From contig NZ_FNZM01000008.1 of assembly GCF_900109265.1 (NCBI RefSeq), positions 248,001 through 312,000 on the forward strand: a DNA stretch of 64,000 bases. Direction: 5' to 3'. The notes under the pieces are model-generated. The model was not told where the DNA came from. It made no database searches and saw nothing but the letters and a program-made list of their open reading frames with translations. The translations under genes were made by a program, and so were the position numbers. This stretch comes from Paraburkholderia tropica. Its GTDB lineage: Bacteria > Pseudomonadota > Gammaproteobacteria > Burkholderiales > Burkholderiaceae. This document shows positions 19,193 to 28,605 of the stretch, one piece after another (the stretch's first letter is position 1; every line of letters begins with the position of its first letter).

Positions 19193-20290
19193 TTATTCGC
19201 AGTGGCCGCAGCCGCCGTGCGAGTGATCATGACCATGCGCGTGACCATGTGCGTGACCATGATCGTCGGTCGGCAGATGTTGCGCGGCCTGCGCCGTGAT
19301 GCCCAGACGCGACAGCAGCTTGCGGTCGGCTTCCGCCTGCGGGTTGCTCGTCGTCAGCAGTTGATCGCCGTAGAAAATCGAGTTCGCGCCCGCCATGAAG
19401 CACAGCGCCTGAAGCGCGTCGTCCATCTGCTCGCGGCCCGCCGAGAGACGCACCATCGCCGTCGGCATGGTGATGCGCGCGATTGCGATCGTGCGCACGA
19501 ATTCGAACGGATCGATCGGCTCGGTGCCTTCGAGCGGCGTGCCCGTCACCTGCACCAGATTGTTGATGGGCACCGACTCCGGATACGGTTCCATGTTCGC
19601 GAGCTGCGCGATCAGACCCGCGCGTTCGCGGCGCGATTCGCCCATGCCGACGATGCCGCCGCAACACACGTTGATGCCCGCGTCGCGCACGCGTTCGAGC
19701 GTCTCCAGACGGTCCTCGTAGGTGCGCGTCGAGATGATCTTGCCGTAGTACTCCGGCGAGGTGTCGAGGTTGTGGTTGTAGTAGTCGAGGCCCGCGTCGG
19801 CGAGCGCCTTCGCCTGGTGATCTTCGAGCATGCCGAGCGTCACGCAGGTTTCGAGGCCCATCGCCTTCACGCCGCGAATCATGTCCTTGATCGGCTCGAG
19901 ATGGCGGTCCTTCGGATTGCGCCACGCCGCGCCCATGCAGAAGCGCGTCGCGCCGTTCGACTTGGCCACGCGTGCAGCGTCGAGCACGGCGTCGACGGCC
20001 ATCAGCTTGCCGGCTTCGAGTTCGGTTTCGTAATGCGACGACTGCGGGCAGTACGCGCAATCTTCCTCGCAGCCGCCGGTCTTGATCGACAGCAGCGTGG
20101 AAAGCTGCACGGCGTTCGCGTCGAAATGCTCGCGGTGCACTTGCTGCGCGCGGAACATCAGGTCGTTGAAGGGCAGCTCGTAGAGCGCGGCGACGTCGGC
20201 GACCTTCCAGCGCGCGGCGGCTTCGGCGGCGGCGTGGGCGCTCGGCGCGGTGGCCTTGAGCGAAGTGATGTCGATGTGGGTTTGCGTCAT
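19193..20290 (-). CDS. bioB: Biotin synthase with His-rich C-terminal tail
   Basis: Radical SAM enzyme that inserts sulphur into dethiobiotin. 365 residues from ATG 20290 (AAGGA upstream); a GTG at 20335 is less likely. The [4Fe-4S] SAM cluster ligands are Cys74, Cys78 and Cys81 in [14 protein letters not shown]; the CMGAAWR region and the RLSAGRE motif near the C-terminus are intact. The last 23 residues form a His-rich tail of HGHAHGHD type with nine His and two Cys, not part of the standard fold. Last gene of bioAFDB, 49 bases after bioD. Confidence 0.97.
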   Translation of the reverse strand: MTQTHIDITSLKATAPSAHAAAEAAARWKVADVAALYELPFNDLMFRAQQVHREHFDANAVQLSTLLSIKTGGCEEDCAYCPQSSHYETELEAGKLMAVDAVLDAARVAKSNGATRFCMGAAWRNPKDRHLEPIKDMIRGVKAMGLETCVTLGMLEDHQAKALADAGLDYYNHNLDTSPEYYGKIISTRTYEDRLETLERVRDAGINVCCGGIVGMGESRRERAGLIAQLANMEPYPESVPINNLVQVTGTPLEGTEPIDPFEFVRTIAIARITMPTAMVRLSAGREQMDDALQALCFMAGANSIFYGDQLLTTSNPQAEADRKLLSRLGITAQAAQHLPTDDHGHAHGHAHGHDHSHGGCGHCE

Positions 20291-20339
20291 GATGTCGGCG
20301 TCCTTGGTGACGTTTTGACTGTTGTAGCGGGACACGCGC

Positions 20340-21086
20340 TTATTGCGCGCTCATTGCCGCAGGTTGCGGCGCCAGCGCGGCGAGCTGTGCGAGCAGCGTG
20401 TCGATGTTCAGGTGTTCGGCGGCATCGTCGGCGCTCGCGCCGCGCATGTGCGGCACGACGCCCAGCAGCGGCGCGCCGAACTGGGCGGCGAGTCGCGTGC
20501 GCAATGCGTCGATGTTTTCTTCGGGGAACGTCATGTTCGGATCGATGCGGTTGGCGACCCAGCCCGCGAGCTTGAGCCCGCGCGCGGCCACGGCTTCGGC
20601 GGTCAGCAGCGCGTGGCTGATGCAGCCGAGCCGCATGCCGACCACGAGCACGACCGGCAGATCCAGCGCGACCGCGAGATCGGCGGTGTCCTGCTCGTCG
20701 GTGAGCGGCACGCAAAAGCCGCCCACGCCTTCGACCACGACGGCGTCGGCGCGCGTGCACGCCTCGCGATGGCTGTCGACGATGCGCGCCATGTCGAGCG
20801 TCACGCCTTCGAGCGCGGCGGCGATGTGCGGCGCGGCCGGTTCCTTGAGCAGGAACGGCGTGCGGATCTCCGGCGGCAGCAGCACGCTCGCGGCGGCGTC
20901 GAGCTGATCGGCGTCTTCGTTGTGCCAGACGCCGTCGCGCTCATACGCGCCCGCGGCGATCGGCTTGAGCGCCGTGGCGCGCAGGCCCGCGTGCGTGAGA
21001 CCGCGCAGGATCGCGGCGCTCACGAAGGTCTTGCCGATTTCCGTGTCGGTGCCGGTGACGAAAAGCGAAACGGTCGAGGCGTTCAT
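20340..21086 (-). CDS. bioD: Dethiobiotin synthetase
   Basis: ATP-dependent carboxylase closing the ureido ring of biotin. 248 residues; P-loop [10 protein letters not shown] at 11-20, the catalytic Lys in ALKPIAAG, and EGVGGFCVP in the middle. ATG 21086 overlaps the bioF stop (ATGA), indicating translational coupling. The frame runs open across bioF but that part is a shadow. The protein is about 20 residues longer than E. coli BioD. Confidence 0.96.
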   Translation of the reverse strand: MNASTVSLFVTGTDTEIGKTFVSAAILRGLTHAGLRATALKPIAAGAYERDGVWHNEDADQLDAAASVLLPPEIRTPFLLKEPAAPHIAAALEGVTLDMARIVDSHREACTRADAVVVEGVGGFCVPLTDEQDTADLAVALDLPVVLVVGMRLGCISHALLTAEAVAARGLKLAGWVANRIDPNMTFPEENIDALRTRLAAQFGAPLLGVVPHMRGASADDAAEHLNIDTLLAQLAALAPQPAAMSAQ

Positions 21087-22279
21087 GCGTGGTGCTCCAG
21101 GGCCGCGCGGCTCGCTTGCTCCAGCGCGGTGTTCAGACGATCGAGGTCGGCGTCCGAATGCGCGGCCGACAACGAAATACGCAGACGCGACGTGCCCTCG
21201 GGCACGGTCGGCGGACGGATCGCGGGCACCCAGAGGCCGTCGCGTTCGAGTTCCGCCTGCAGCGCGAGCGTGGCGTCGTTCGCGCCGATCACGAGCGGCT
21301 GCACGGCCGTCATCGAATCGACGGGCAGCCAGCAGGTCTGCTTGAGCATCGCGCGCGTGCGCCCGATCAGATGATTCAGATGCGCGCGGCGCGCATCGCC
21401 CTCTTCCCCGCCGATGATGCGCAGGCTCGCGGACACCGCATGCGCCACCGACGGCGACGACGCCGTCGTGAAGATATACGGACGCGCGCGCTGCACGAGC
21501 CATTCGATCACGGTGGCGTGCGCGCAGACGAACGCGCCCGACACGCCCGCGGCCTTGCCGAGCGTGCCGACCATCACGAGCTGCGGCGAGCGCAGCGCGG
21601 CTTCGGCGATCGCGCCGCGGCCTTGCGGACCGAGCACGCCGAAACCATGCGCGTCGTCGACCACGAGCCAGGCGTCGTGCCGTTCCGCGAGTTCGACCAG
21701 ACGCGCGAGCGGCGCGACGTCGCCGTCCATGCTGAACACGGTGTCGCTCACGATCAGCTTCACGTTCGCGTCGGAGGCGTCGAGCATCGCGCCCAGCGCG
21801 TCGGTGTCGTTGTGCGGATAGATCTGGATCTCGGCGCGCGACAGGCGTGCGCCGTCGATCAGCGAGGCGTGGTTGAGCGCGTCGGAAAAGATCGTCGTGC
21901 CGCGGCCCGCGAGCGCGGTCAGCACGCCGAGATTCGCCATATAGCCGGTGCTGAAGTACAGCGCGCGCGGCGCGTCGACGAAACCGCCCACGAACGCGGC
22001 GAGATCGTCTTCGAGCTGCGCGTGCGCGCGCGAGTGGCCGCCGAGCAGATGCGAGCCGCCGCTGCCCGCGCCGTAGCGCTGCGCGCCTTCGGCCAGCGCG
22101 GCGACGAGTTGCGGATGCGCGGCGAGGCCCAGATAGTCGTTGCTCGCGAAGCCGATGGTCTCGCGGCCGTCGACCGTCATGTGCGCGTCGCACGGCGTGT
22201 CGATGGTGCGGCGGCGGCGGCGCAGGCCGCGCGCGTCGAGTTCGTGCAGGCCCTGTTCGAGCGTGTCGAGAAGCGGCAT
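21083..22279 (-). CDS. bioF: 8-amino-7-oxononanoate synthase
   Basis: PLP enzyme joining pimeloyl thioester and alanine. 398 residues with the [12 protein letters not shown]-terminal signature, [11 protein letters not shown], the [10 protein letters not shown] stretch and the PLP lysine in [13 protein letters not shown]. The start ATG 22279 overlaps the bioA stop by one base, and the stop overlaps bioD, so bioA-F-D are tightly coupled. Confidence 0.97.
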   Translation of the reverse strand: MPLLDTLEQGLHELDARGLRRRRRTIDTPCDAHMTVDGRETIGFASNDYLGLAAHPQLVAALAEGAQRYGAGSGGSHLLGGHSRAHAQLEDDLAAFVGGFVDAPRALYFSTGYMANLGVLTALAGRGTTIFSDALNHASLIDGARLSRAEIQIYPHNDTDALGAMLDASDANVKLIVSDTVFSMDGDVAPLARLVELAERHDAWLVVDDAHGFGVLGPQGRGAIAEAALRSPQLVMVGTLGKAAGVSGAFVCAHATVIEWLVQRARPYIFTTASSPSVAHAVSASLRIIGGEEGDARRAHLNHLIGRTRAMLKQTCWLPVDSMTAVQPLVIGANDATLALQAELERDGLWVPAIRPPTVPEGTSRLRISLSAAHSDADLDRLNTALEQASRAALEHHA

Positions 22280-23646
22280 TACAGATCCTCCGCGACGGTC
22301 GCGTCGAACGTTTCGCGCGTGCGTTCGGCGAGATGCGCCTGCGTCTGCGCGTCGAGAATGTACGGCGGCATCACGTAGACCGTGGTGCCGATCGGACGCA
22401 GCAGCAGTTCGCGCTGCAACGCGTGCTCGAAGAAGCGGCGCGAGAAGGTGCGCGCGCGCGCGGGATCGTCGAGCTTCACGTCGAACGCGAGAATCGTGCC
22501 GCACTGACGCATATCGCGCACGAGCGGATGCGCTTCGAGCGGCGCGAACGCGTCGCGCAGTTGCTGCGATTTCTGCGCGTTCGTGGCGAGCACGTTGTCG
22601 CGCTCGAGCAGATCGAGCGTCGCGAGCGCGGCGCGGCACGCGAGCGGATTGCCCGTGTACGAATGCGAATGCAGGAAGCCGCGCGTGGTGTCGTCGTCGT
22701 AGAAAGCGCCGTAGATCTCGTCGCGCGACAGCACGATCGAAAGCGGCAGATAACCGCCGCTGATGCCCTTCGAGAGCGTCAGCAGATCGGGCCAGATGCC
22801 CGCCTGTTCGCATGCGAAGAACGTGCCGGTGCGCCCGCACCCGACGGCGATTTCATCGGCGATCAGATGCACGTCGAAGCGGTCGCAGAGCGCGCGCAGG
22901 CCTTGCAGATAGAGCGGATCGTGCATCGCCATGCCGGCGGCGCACTGCACGAGCGGCTCGACGATCAGCGCGGCGATGCGGCCTTCGCGCTCGGCGAACA
23001 GGCGCTCGACGTCGGCGAGCGCGCGGCGCGCGACATCGGCGGCGCTCTCGCCTTCGCGGGCCGTGCGCGCGTCCGGCGACGCCACCACGTGCGCGTGTGT
23101 CAGCAGCGGATCGTAAGCATCCCTGAAGAGTTTCACATCGGTCACGCCGAGCGCGCCGATCGTCTCGCCGTGATAGCTGTTGGCGAGGCAGACGAATTCG
23201 CGCTTGTCGATCGCGCCCCGATTGCGCCACGCGTGGAAGCTCATCTTCAGCGCGATCTCGACCGCCGACGCGCCATCCGAGGCGAAGAACGCATGGCCGA
23301 GCGCGCCGCCCGTGAGCGCGCTCAGGCGCTCGGCGAGTTCGACCGCCGGTTCGTGCGTGCAGCCCGCGAGCATCACGTGCTCAAGCGTATCCAGCTGCGC
23401 TTTGAGCGCGGCGTTGATGTCCGGATTGGCGTGGCCGAACAGGTTGACCCACCACGAACTGATGGCGTCGAGGTAGCGGCGGCCTTCGTGGTCGTAGAGC
23501 CACGGGCCTTCGCCACGCGAGACGGCGACGAGCGGCAGGCGCTCGTGGTGCTTCATCTGGGTGCACGGATGCCAGACGGCGCGCAGACTGCGCGCGATCC
23601 ACGCATCGTTGGCAGTGCCTTGATGGAATGGGGTTGCGGAATTCAA
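22279..23646 (-). CDS. bioA: Adenosylmethionine-8-amino-7-oxononanoate aminotransferase (TTG start)
   Basis: Class III PLP aminotransferase of 455 residues using SAM as amino donor. Seen are WHPCTQM near residue 26-32, the [11 protein letters not shown] motif, [15 protein letters not shown] and the PLP lysine in [14 protein letters not shown]. The first codon is TTG at 23646 with GGAG eight bases upstream. The next Met would remove the conserved WHPCTQ segment, so the weak start is probably real. It heads bioAFDB and is separated from the upstream hydrolase gene by a terminator. Confidence 0.95.
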   Translation of the reverse strand: MNSATPFHQGTANDAWIARSLRAVWHPCTQMKHHERLPLVAVSRGEGPWLYDHEGRRYLDAISSWWVNLFGHANPDINAALKAQLDTLEHVMLAGCTHEPAVELAERLSALTGGALGHAFFASDGASAVEIALKMSFHAWRNRGAIDKREFVCLANSYHGETIGALGVTDVKLFRDAYDPLLTHAHVVASPDARTAREGESAADVARRALADVERLFAEREGRIAALIVEPLVQCAAGMAMHDPLYLQGLRALCDRFDVHLIADEIAVGCGRTGTFFACEQAGIWPDLLTLSKGISGGYLPLSIVLSRDEIYGAFYDDDTTRGFLHSHSYTGNPLACRAALATLDLLERDNVLATNAQKSQQLRDAFAPLEAHPLVRDMRQCGTILAFDVKLDDPARARTFSRRFFEHALQRELLLRPIGTTVYVMPPYILDAQTQAHLAERTRETFDATVAEDL

Positions 23647-24037
23647 GTACGGCTCCAGGGTACGACAGCGGGACCGAGATTAGCGCGTTCGCCCGCGCAA
23701 TGCACTACCCCTCAAAACCCCGCCAGGCAAGGCTTCTAGCGGGGTTCGACGCGGTTCGCGACATCTGCTGCGGGATCGTTTTAAAAGCCCGTAAATGACC
23801 GTAGATGACGACGGCAAAGTCATGCGCGCTTATGCAAAAAAATCCGGGCGCGCGCGAGCGCAGTCGCGCGCTCCAACCAGGCGAAAGCGGAATTTTTTAG
23901 GGCGACATCGAAAGAGGCGACGTTGAGGTCCGCCGGCGCCGGAAAAAAAACGGGCGGCCTCGCGGGCCGCCCGATCCGGAACACACTGCAAACTGGGGAA
24001 TGGCCCGCGCGCGCTGTCTGAGCGTTACGTGCAGGAC
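23647..24037. other. Intergenic region: bioA promoter side and hydrolase terminator
   Basis: Includes the terminator at 23943-23973 and an 8-bp hairpin (AACCCCGC with GCGGGGTT, 23716-23746) in the bioA leader. No gene or recognised biotin operator was found. Confidence 0.55.
23943..23973 (-). terminator. Intrinsic terminator of the alpha/beta hydrolase gene
   Basis: A nine-bp GC stem (23951-23959 with 23965-23973) followed on the minus strand by eight T. It separates the hydrolase from bioA. Confidence 0.93.
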
Positions 24038-25429
24038 TCAGCGGCTCGCGAGCGAATGCGACGGCTCGGCGGCGTTGTCCGTGGCGTTGGCGGCGACGGC
24101 ATGCGCGTCGCCGCTGTCGTTCTGCGCCGTGGCGGCGGTGTCGTTCGCCCACACCACGTTGCCGTTGACCGCGTAGAGGCGGCACGGATCGCTGCTGTGC
24201 TGCTGGCAGTTCGCGACGGCGACGGCCATCGGGTTGTCGCCGCCTTCGGCCCACGACCACGCACCCGAGTCGGACACCGCGAACGCGCGGCTCGGATACT
24301 GCTTGAGGAAGTTGCGATAGCCGTCGCGGCCGGCCTGATCGAGGAACGGCACCGCGCCCACCGCGTCGATCGACGCATAGCCGCTCGCCTGCGGCGCGGC
24401 GGCCGTCGCCACGCGATACTGCACGGACGTGGGCATGCCCTGCTCGGCGAGGAAGGATTCGACCTTCGGCCACCAGACCTGCACGCCGTCGCGGTCGCCC
24501 ACGAGACGGTGCGCGTCGTTCTTGTACGCGCCGAAATCGATCAGCTTCGCGCTCGCCACGCTGCCGTTCTCGCTCGCCTGCGCCGTGCGGAAGGCCGCGA
24601 ACATCTTCGTGACGAGGTCGGGCGACCACACGGAGTCGTTGTCGCCGTAGAGCCAGAGCGAGGCCACGCGGGCCTTGCCGCCGTAGTCGCCGAACGCCTG
24701 GGTCAGGTTGCCCTGCCAGCCGGTGCACGCGTCCTGGCGCAGACCGCCCGAGAAGTTGATGAGCGCGCGCACGCCTTTCGCGGCTTCGGTGCCGTAAGCC
24801 ATGGTGGCGAGGCCGCCGTGCGAGGTGCCCGCGACCACGATATGGTTCGCGTCGACGAAAGGCTGCTTCGACATGTAATCGACCGCCGTGGCGACGTCCG
24901 ACGCCTGGCCCATGCCGTTGCTCGCGACGTCGCAGCCGTCCTGTTCGTAGGTGCCGCCCGAACCGGCGAAGCCGCGGCGGTTCGGCGCGACGACCACGTA
25001 GCCGCGACGCACGAATTCGCGCGCGAACGACATCGGATCGCTGCGCGCCTGCAGACGCGGATCGCCTTGAATCTTGCCGTGATTGAACACCACCATCGGG
25101 AACGGGCCGGGACCTTCCGGGCGATACACGGTGGTTTCGAGCGTCACGCCGGGCTCGTCGACGACGGGGATCTGGATGATCTGCGCGTTCATGTCGGCGT
25201 GGACGACGGGGAGATACGCGTCGTCGAGCGCGAGGCGCGCCACTTTGGCGTTGCCGAGCGGGCCGCCCGTATTGGCGTGCTGAGCGGTCGTGGACGAGGG
25301 CGAAGGCGTGGCGGAGAGCGCCGATGTCGCATCGGCCAGCGAGGCGGCGTGAGCGTTCGACAGCGCGACCGACAGCACGCACGCCGTGCCGGTCACTGCC
25401 CATCCGGTAAGAAGCTTCCTGAACGCCAT
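24038..25429 (-). CDS. Secreted alpha/beta hydrolase with a C-terminal DUF4189-like domain
   Basis: 463-residue exported protein. Residues 1-29 are a signal peptide ending in SNAHA, followed by a Ser/Thr-rich linker. The hydrolase domain (about 90-340) is of the dienelactone-hydrolase/S9 type: oxyanion region FNHGKIQGD, nucleophile elbow GTSHGG, Asp in LWLYGDNDSVW and His in NDAHRLVGDRDG. The C-terminal part, AVSDSGAWSWAEGGDNP to CRLYAVNGNVVW with paired cysteines, resembles DUF4189. Substrate unknown; an ester or peptide in the periplasm is likely. ATG 25429 has AGGTG upstream and begins the signal peptide. Confidence 0.85.
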   Translation of the reverse strand: MAFRKLLTGWAVTGTACVLSVALSNAHAASLADATSALSATPSPSSTTAQHANTGGPLGNAKVARLALDDAYLPVVHADMNAQIIQIPVVDEPGVTLETTVYRPEGPGPFPMVVFNHGKIQGDPRLQARSDPMSFAREFVRRGYVVVAPNRRGFAGSGGTYEQDGCDVASNGMGQASDVATAVDYMSKQPFVDANHIVVAGTSHGGLATMAYGTEAAKGVRALINFSGGLRQDACTGWQGNLTQAFGDYGGKARVASLWLYGDNDSVWSPDLVTKMFAAFRTAQASENGSVASAKLIDFGAYKNDAHRLVGDRDGVQVWWPKVESFLAEQGMPTSVQYRVATAAAPQASGYASIDAVGAVPFLDQAGRDGYRNFLKQYPSRAFAVSDSGAWSWAEGGDNPMAVAVANCQQHSSDPCRLYAVNGNVVWANDTAATAQNDSGDAHAVAANATDNAAEPSHSLASR

Positions 25430-25992
25430 CTGCTGCACCTGCCCGCGAAAATTCCCGCCGTCAATCTGACTACCCGAGCGACTCACCCGCGACCTGCCCG
25501 CTTGCGCGGGACACAACAGGACACCGCTGCGCGTGGCCGGAGCCTTAAGCGCGTTCGTGACCCGTCGCGGGGAAGAAAACCGATCGGAAAACCTGTGCGG
25601 CACCGTTCTGTTGTCGACCAGACCCGCCGCCAGCGTTCGCCCGGGATGCCACGGCGAAGCGTCGAAAAAGTGCTTTTTCAACATTCGCTTACGTGGCGGA
25701 CGAACACCGTGATTGCATCCTCGCACGACAAATAATTGTTGTGCAATTCAGTAGTAACCCGGCATAAGGCATGCCAGCGGCGCGCAAGCCTTGCTGCGCG
25801 GCGGCTGCGGGAATTTCGGCCGGTTTGCGGCGCGATGGAATAAAAAAATTTCGGGAAATTTCGCGTCGCGCGGCGCCAACAATCGCGTCGTTTTTACGTA
25901 AGTGCCTGTTTGCAAACGCGATATTTCAGGCGCTATGGCGCCGTCCTTGCCTGTCGGCGGATGCGCGGGCTGTCAGCGCCGGTCAGCGGAAT
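25430..25992. other. Intergenic region without a supported gene
   Basis: Upstream region of the hydrolase and downstream of the YchJ-like gene. It contains an imperfect inverted repeat, GCACGACAA with TTGTTGTGC (25723-25744), in an AT-richer patch that could be an operator, and repeated AAATTTCG near 25846-25862. Nothing codes convincingly. Confidence 0.5.
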
Positions 25993-26445
25993 TCATGCAT
26001 CGGAGACGTCGCCGTCGACGTAGCGCCAACGGCCGTCCTCGCCGCGCGTGAAACGGCTCAGTTCATGCAGACGATGGCCGCGTCCGCCGCTCTTGTAGCG
26101 CGCGACGAATTCGACGCGCGCGTGCGTCTCGTCGACAGGCTCGTGACGTTTGATCGCCAGGCCAAGCCAGCGCGGCGCGTCGGGCGCCTCGGCGTTGGCG
26201 TCGAGATCGGCGGGACAGGTCGCCGGGTCCCAGCTCGCGCGCAGCCAGGCGGTATCGCCGAGCACGTAGGCCGTGTAGCGCGAGCGCATCAGTTCGAGCG
26301 CCGTGGCGGGCAACTCGCCGCCGTCGATGAAGCGGCCGCAGCAGGCCGCGTAGCGCGGCGGCTTCGCGCCTGCCTTGAGGTTCGGCGCGGCACCGCCGCA
26401 AGGACAGTCGAGCGGACGCGCGGCGCGCGGGGAATCAGCGGTCAT
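25993..26445 (-). CDS. YchJ-family (UPF0225) SEC-C-like protein
   Basis: 150-residue cytosolic protein. The N-terminus has the two paired-cysteine elements typical of YchJ, CPCGG and YAACCGRFIDGG, likely a small zinc site, followed by ALELMRSRYTAYVLGD and a C-terminal NTF2-like half with VEFVARYK. The function of the family is unknown. ATG 26445 is used because the extension upstream is a chance frame. It follows the SDR gene after a terminator, so it is probably expressed separately. Confidence 0.88.
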   Translation of the reverse strand: MTADSPRAARPLDCPCGGAAPNLKAGAKPPRYAACCGRFIDGGELPATALELMRSRYTAYVLGDTAWLRASWDPATCPADLDANAEAPDAPRWLGLAIKRHEPVDETHARVEFVARYKSGGRGHRLHELSRFTRGEDGRWRYVDGDVSDA

Positions 26446-26492
26446 CGGGAAACATCCGTGAACGAAAACGAAAACAAAAACGCACCAAAGCA

Positions 26493-26524
26493 AAAGGCCG
26501 CTTCGCGCGGGCAAAGCGGCCTTT
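26493..26524 (-). terminator. Intrinsic terminator of the SDR gene
   Basis: AAAGGCCGCTT pairs with AAGCGGCCTTT across a ten-base loop, followed on the minus strand by TTTTGCTTT. Confidence 0.85.
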
Positions 26525-26591
26525 CGCATTTTTACCTGAACGGCGCGCCGCTCACCAGCATTCGCTGGCACGCACCGGTACTCGCCCGCAC

Positions 26592-27269
26592 TTACCAGTC
26601 GAGCTCGGTGCCGTCGTACTGGAAGAAGCGTCCGTTGAAGACATCGCGCGCGGCGGCCGCTTCGGCCACCACTTCGCGCATGCCGGCCACGCTCGCGGCG
26701 GCGTCGATGGCTGCCTGCGCGCCGCCCATGTCCGTGCGCACCCAGCCCGGATGCAGTGCGACGCAGGTGGCGCGGCGCGTCTGCAGCGAGGTGATCTTCA
26801 GGACGTCGTTGAGCGCCGCTTTGCTCGCGCGATAGAGCCAGCCGGTCGTGCCGGTCGTCTGCGCGATGCTGCCCATGCGGCTCGACAGCACGCCGAGCAC
26901 GCCATGCGCCGCATCGACGAGCGGCAGCAGGATCGGGATCAGTTGCATCGGCCCACGCACGTTGGTGTTCATCACGTATTCGAAATCTTCGGCGGTGATC
27001 GCTTCCACGCCTTCGGTGCGCGGACCGTAGACGCCCGAGACGATCAGCGCCACATCGATCCGTTCGCCATCGAGCTTCCAGCCGAGCGCGGCGATGTCCT
27101 CGGGCTTCGCGATATCGACCGGATACGTCTGCGCACCGAGCGCGCGCAGGTCCGCGAGCGCGGTTTCGGAACGCGCCGTGGCCAGCACGCGCCAGCCGGC
27201 CCTGGCATATTGACGCGCGAATTCGAGACCCAGACCTCGCGACGCACCCACGATCAACGCTGTTTTCAT
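26592..27269 (-). CDS. Short-chain dehydrogenase/reductase
   Basis: NAD(P)-dependent oxidoreductase of 225 residues, cytosolic. The cofactor motif GASRGLG is at 8-14, NTNVRGPM is the strand-4 motif, and the catalytic Tyr and Lys are in YRASKAA, with Ser upstream in LSSRMGS. The sequence resembles the SDRs related to C-factor/CsgA. Substrate unknown. Start ATG 27269; the upstream extension is non-conserved. It may be the last gene of the merR-aceK-thiolase run, at a 97-base gap. Confidence 0.9.
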   Translation of the reverse strand: MKTALIVGASRGLGLEFARQYARAGWRVLATARSETALADLRALGAQTYPVDIAKPEDIAALGWKLDGERIDVALIVSGVYGPRTEGVEAITAEDFEYVMNTNVRGPMQLIPILLPLVDAAHGVLGVLSSRMGSIAQTTGTTGWLYRASKAALNDVLKITSLQTRRATCVALHPGWVRTDMGGAQAAIDAAASVAGMREVVAEAAAARDVFNGRFFQYDGTELDW

Positions 27270-27366
27270 CTCGTCACCTTCTCTCGTGTGCCGCGGCCTT
27301 TGCTGAAGCGCCGCGTGCGGGTGATGCCGCGCGCCGCCTCCCTGCGGCGCGCGTTCTGGCGTCAGC

Positions 27367-28560
27367 CTACAGGAGTTCGACGCCCATTGCCGTGGCTTCG
27401 CCCCCGCCGATGCACAGGCTCGCGACGCCGCGCGTCTTGCCGCGCGCGCGCAACGCACCGATCAGCGTCACGAGAATGCGCGCGCCCGACGCGCCGATCG
27501 GGTGGCCCAGCGCGCACGCACCGCCGTTCACGTTGACCTTCTCGTGCGGCAGATCGTGCGCCTTCATCGCGGCCATCGTGACCACGGCGAAGGCTTCGTT
27601 GATCTCGTAAAGATCGACGTCGGCGGCCTTCCAGCCGGTCTTTTCGAAGAGCTTCGCGATTGCGCCGACGGGCGCCGTGGTGAACTTCGACGGTTCCTGC
27701 GCGAAGGTCGTATGGCCGGTGACGCGCGCGAGCGGCGTGACGCCGAGGCGCTTCGCCGTCGACGCGCGCATCATCACGAGCGCGGCCGCGCCATCCGAAA
27801 TCGACGACGAATTCGCCGCCGTCACGGTACCGGTCTTGCTGAACGCGGGCTTGAGCGTGGGGATCTTGTCGGGATTGGCCTTGAACGGCTGCTCGTCGCG
27901 CTTGACGAGCGTCTCGCCCGCGCGCGTGGCCACCTTCACCGGCGCGATTTCCCACGCGAACGCGCCGTCCTCGTTGGCGCGTTTCGCGCGCCTGAGCGAC
28001 TCGATCGCGAACGCGTCCTGGCTCTCGCGCGAAAAGCCGTGCTCGCCCGCGCATTCCTCGGCGAAGGTGCCCATCAGGCGGCCTTTGTCGTAGGCGTCTT
28101 CGAGACCGTCGAGGAACATATGATCGAGCACCTGACCGTGGCCCATGCGCATGCCCGCGCGCGCCTTCGGCAGCAGATACGGCGCGTTGCTCATGCTCTC
28201 CATGCCGCCCGCGACGATCACGTCGGCGGAACCCGCCAGCAGCATGTCGTGGGCGAACATCGCCGCGCGCATGCCCGAGCCGCACATCTTGTTGACGGTG
28301 GTCGCGCCCGCCGCGAGTGGCAACCCGGCACCGAGCGACGCCTGGCGCGCCGGCGCCTGGCCCTGCCCCGCGGGCAGCACGCAGCCCATCACCACTTCGT
28401 CGATCTGCTCGGGCTTGAGGCCCGCGCGTTCGAGCGCGCCCGCTATCGCCGCCGCGCCCAGTTGCGGCGCCGTGAGCGAGGCGAAATCGCCCTGAAATCC
28501 GGCCATCGGCGTGCGCGCGGCCGCCACGATCACGACGGGGTCCTGTTGCGTCTCACTCAT
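27367..28560 (-). CDS. Acetyl-CoA acetyltransferase (thiolase II type)
   Basis: Thiolase of 397 residues that condenses or cleaves acetoacetyl-CoA. The catalytic triad is complete: Cys93 in VNKMCGSGMR, His353 in GHPIGASG and Cys383 in CIGGGEATAM. It could serve acetoacetyl-CoA formation in leucine/isovalerate breakdown or PHB synthesis. Start ATG 28560 begins MSETQQDP. Adjacent to aceK (45-base gap), with a LiuR-like regulator further up the same strand, which fits a role in branched-chain catabolism. Confidence 0.94.
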   Translation of the reverse strand: MSETQQDPVVIVAAARTPMAGFQGDFASLTAPQLGAAAIAGALERAGLKPEQIDEVVMGCVLPAGQGQAPARQASLGAGLPLAAGATTVNKMCGSGMRAAMFAHDMLLAGSADVIVAGGMESMSNAPYLLPKARAGMRMGHGQVLDHMFLDGLEDAYDKGRLMGTFAEECAGEHGFSRESQDAFAIESLRRAKRANEDGAFAWEIAPVKVATRAGETLVKRDEQPFKANPDKIPTLKPAFSKTGTVTAANSSSISDGAAALVMMRASTAKRLGVTPLARVTGHTTFAQEPSKFTTAPVGAIAKLFEKTGWKAADVDLYEINEAFAVVTMAAMKAHDLPHEKVNVNGGACALGHPIGASGARILVTLIGALRARGKTRGVASLCIGGGEATAMGVELL

Positions 28561-28605
28561 GTCTGTCTCCTGGGTTGAATGTCTCGATACGCTGATCAAG
28601 CGCGA

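Noticed and set aside
20340..22193. 617-residue frame continuing bioD upstream
   Set aside because: The extension is an out-of-frame shadow of bioF; BioD begins at 21086 in an ATGA overlap.
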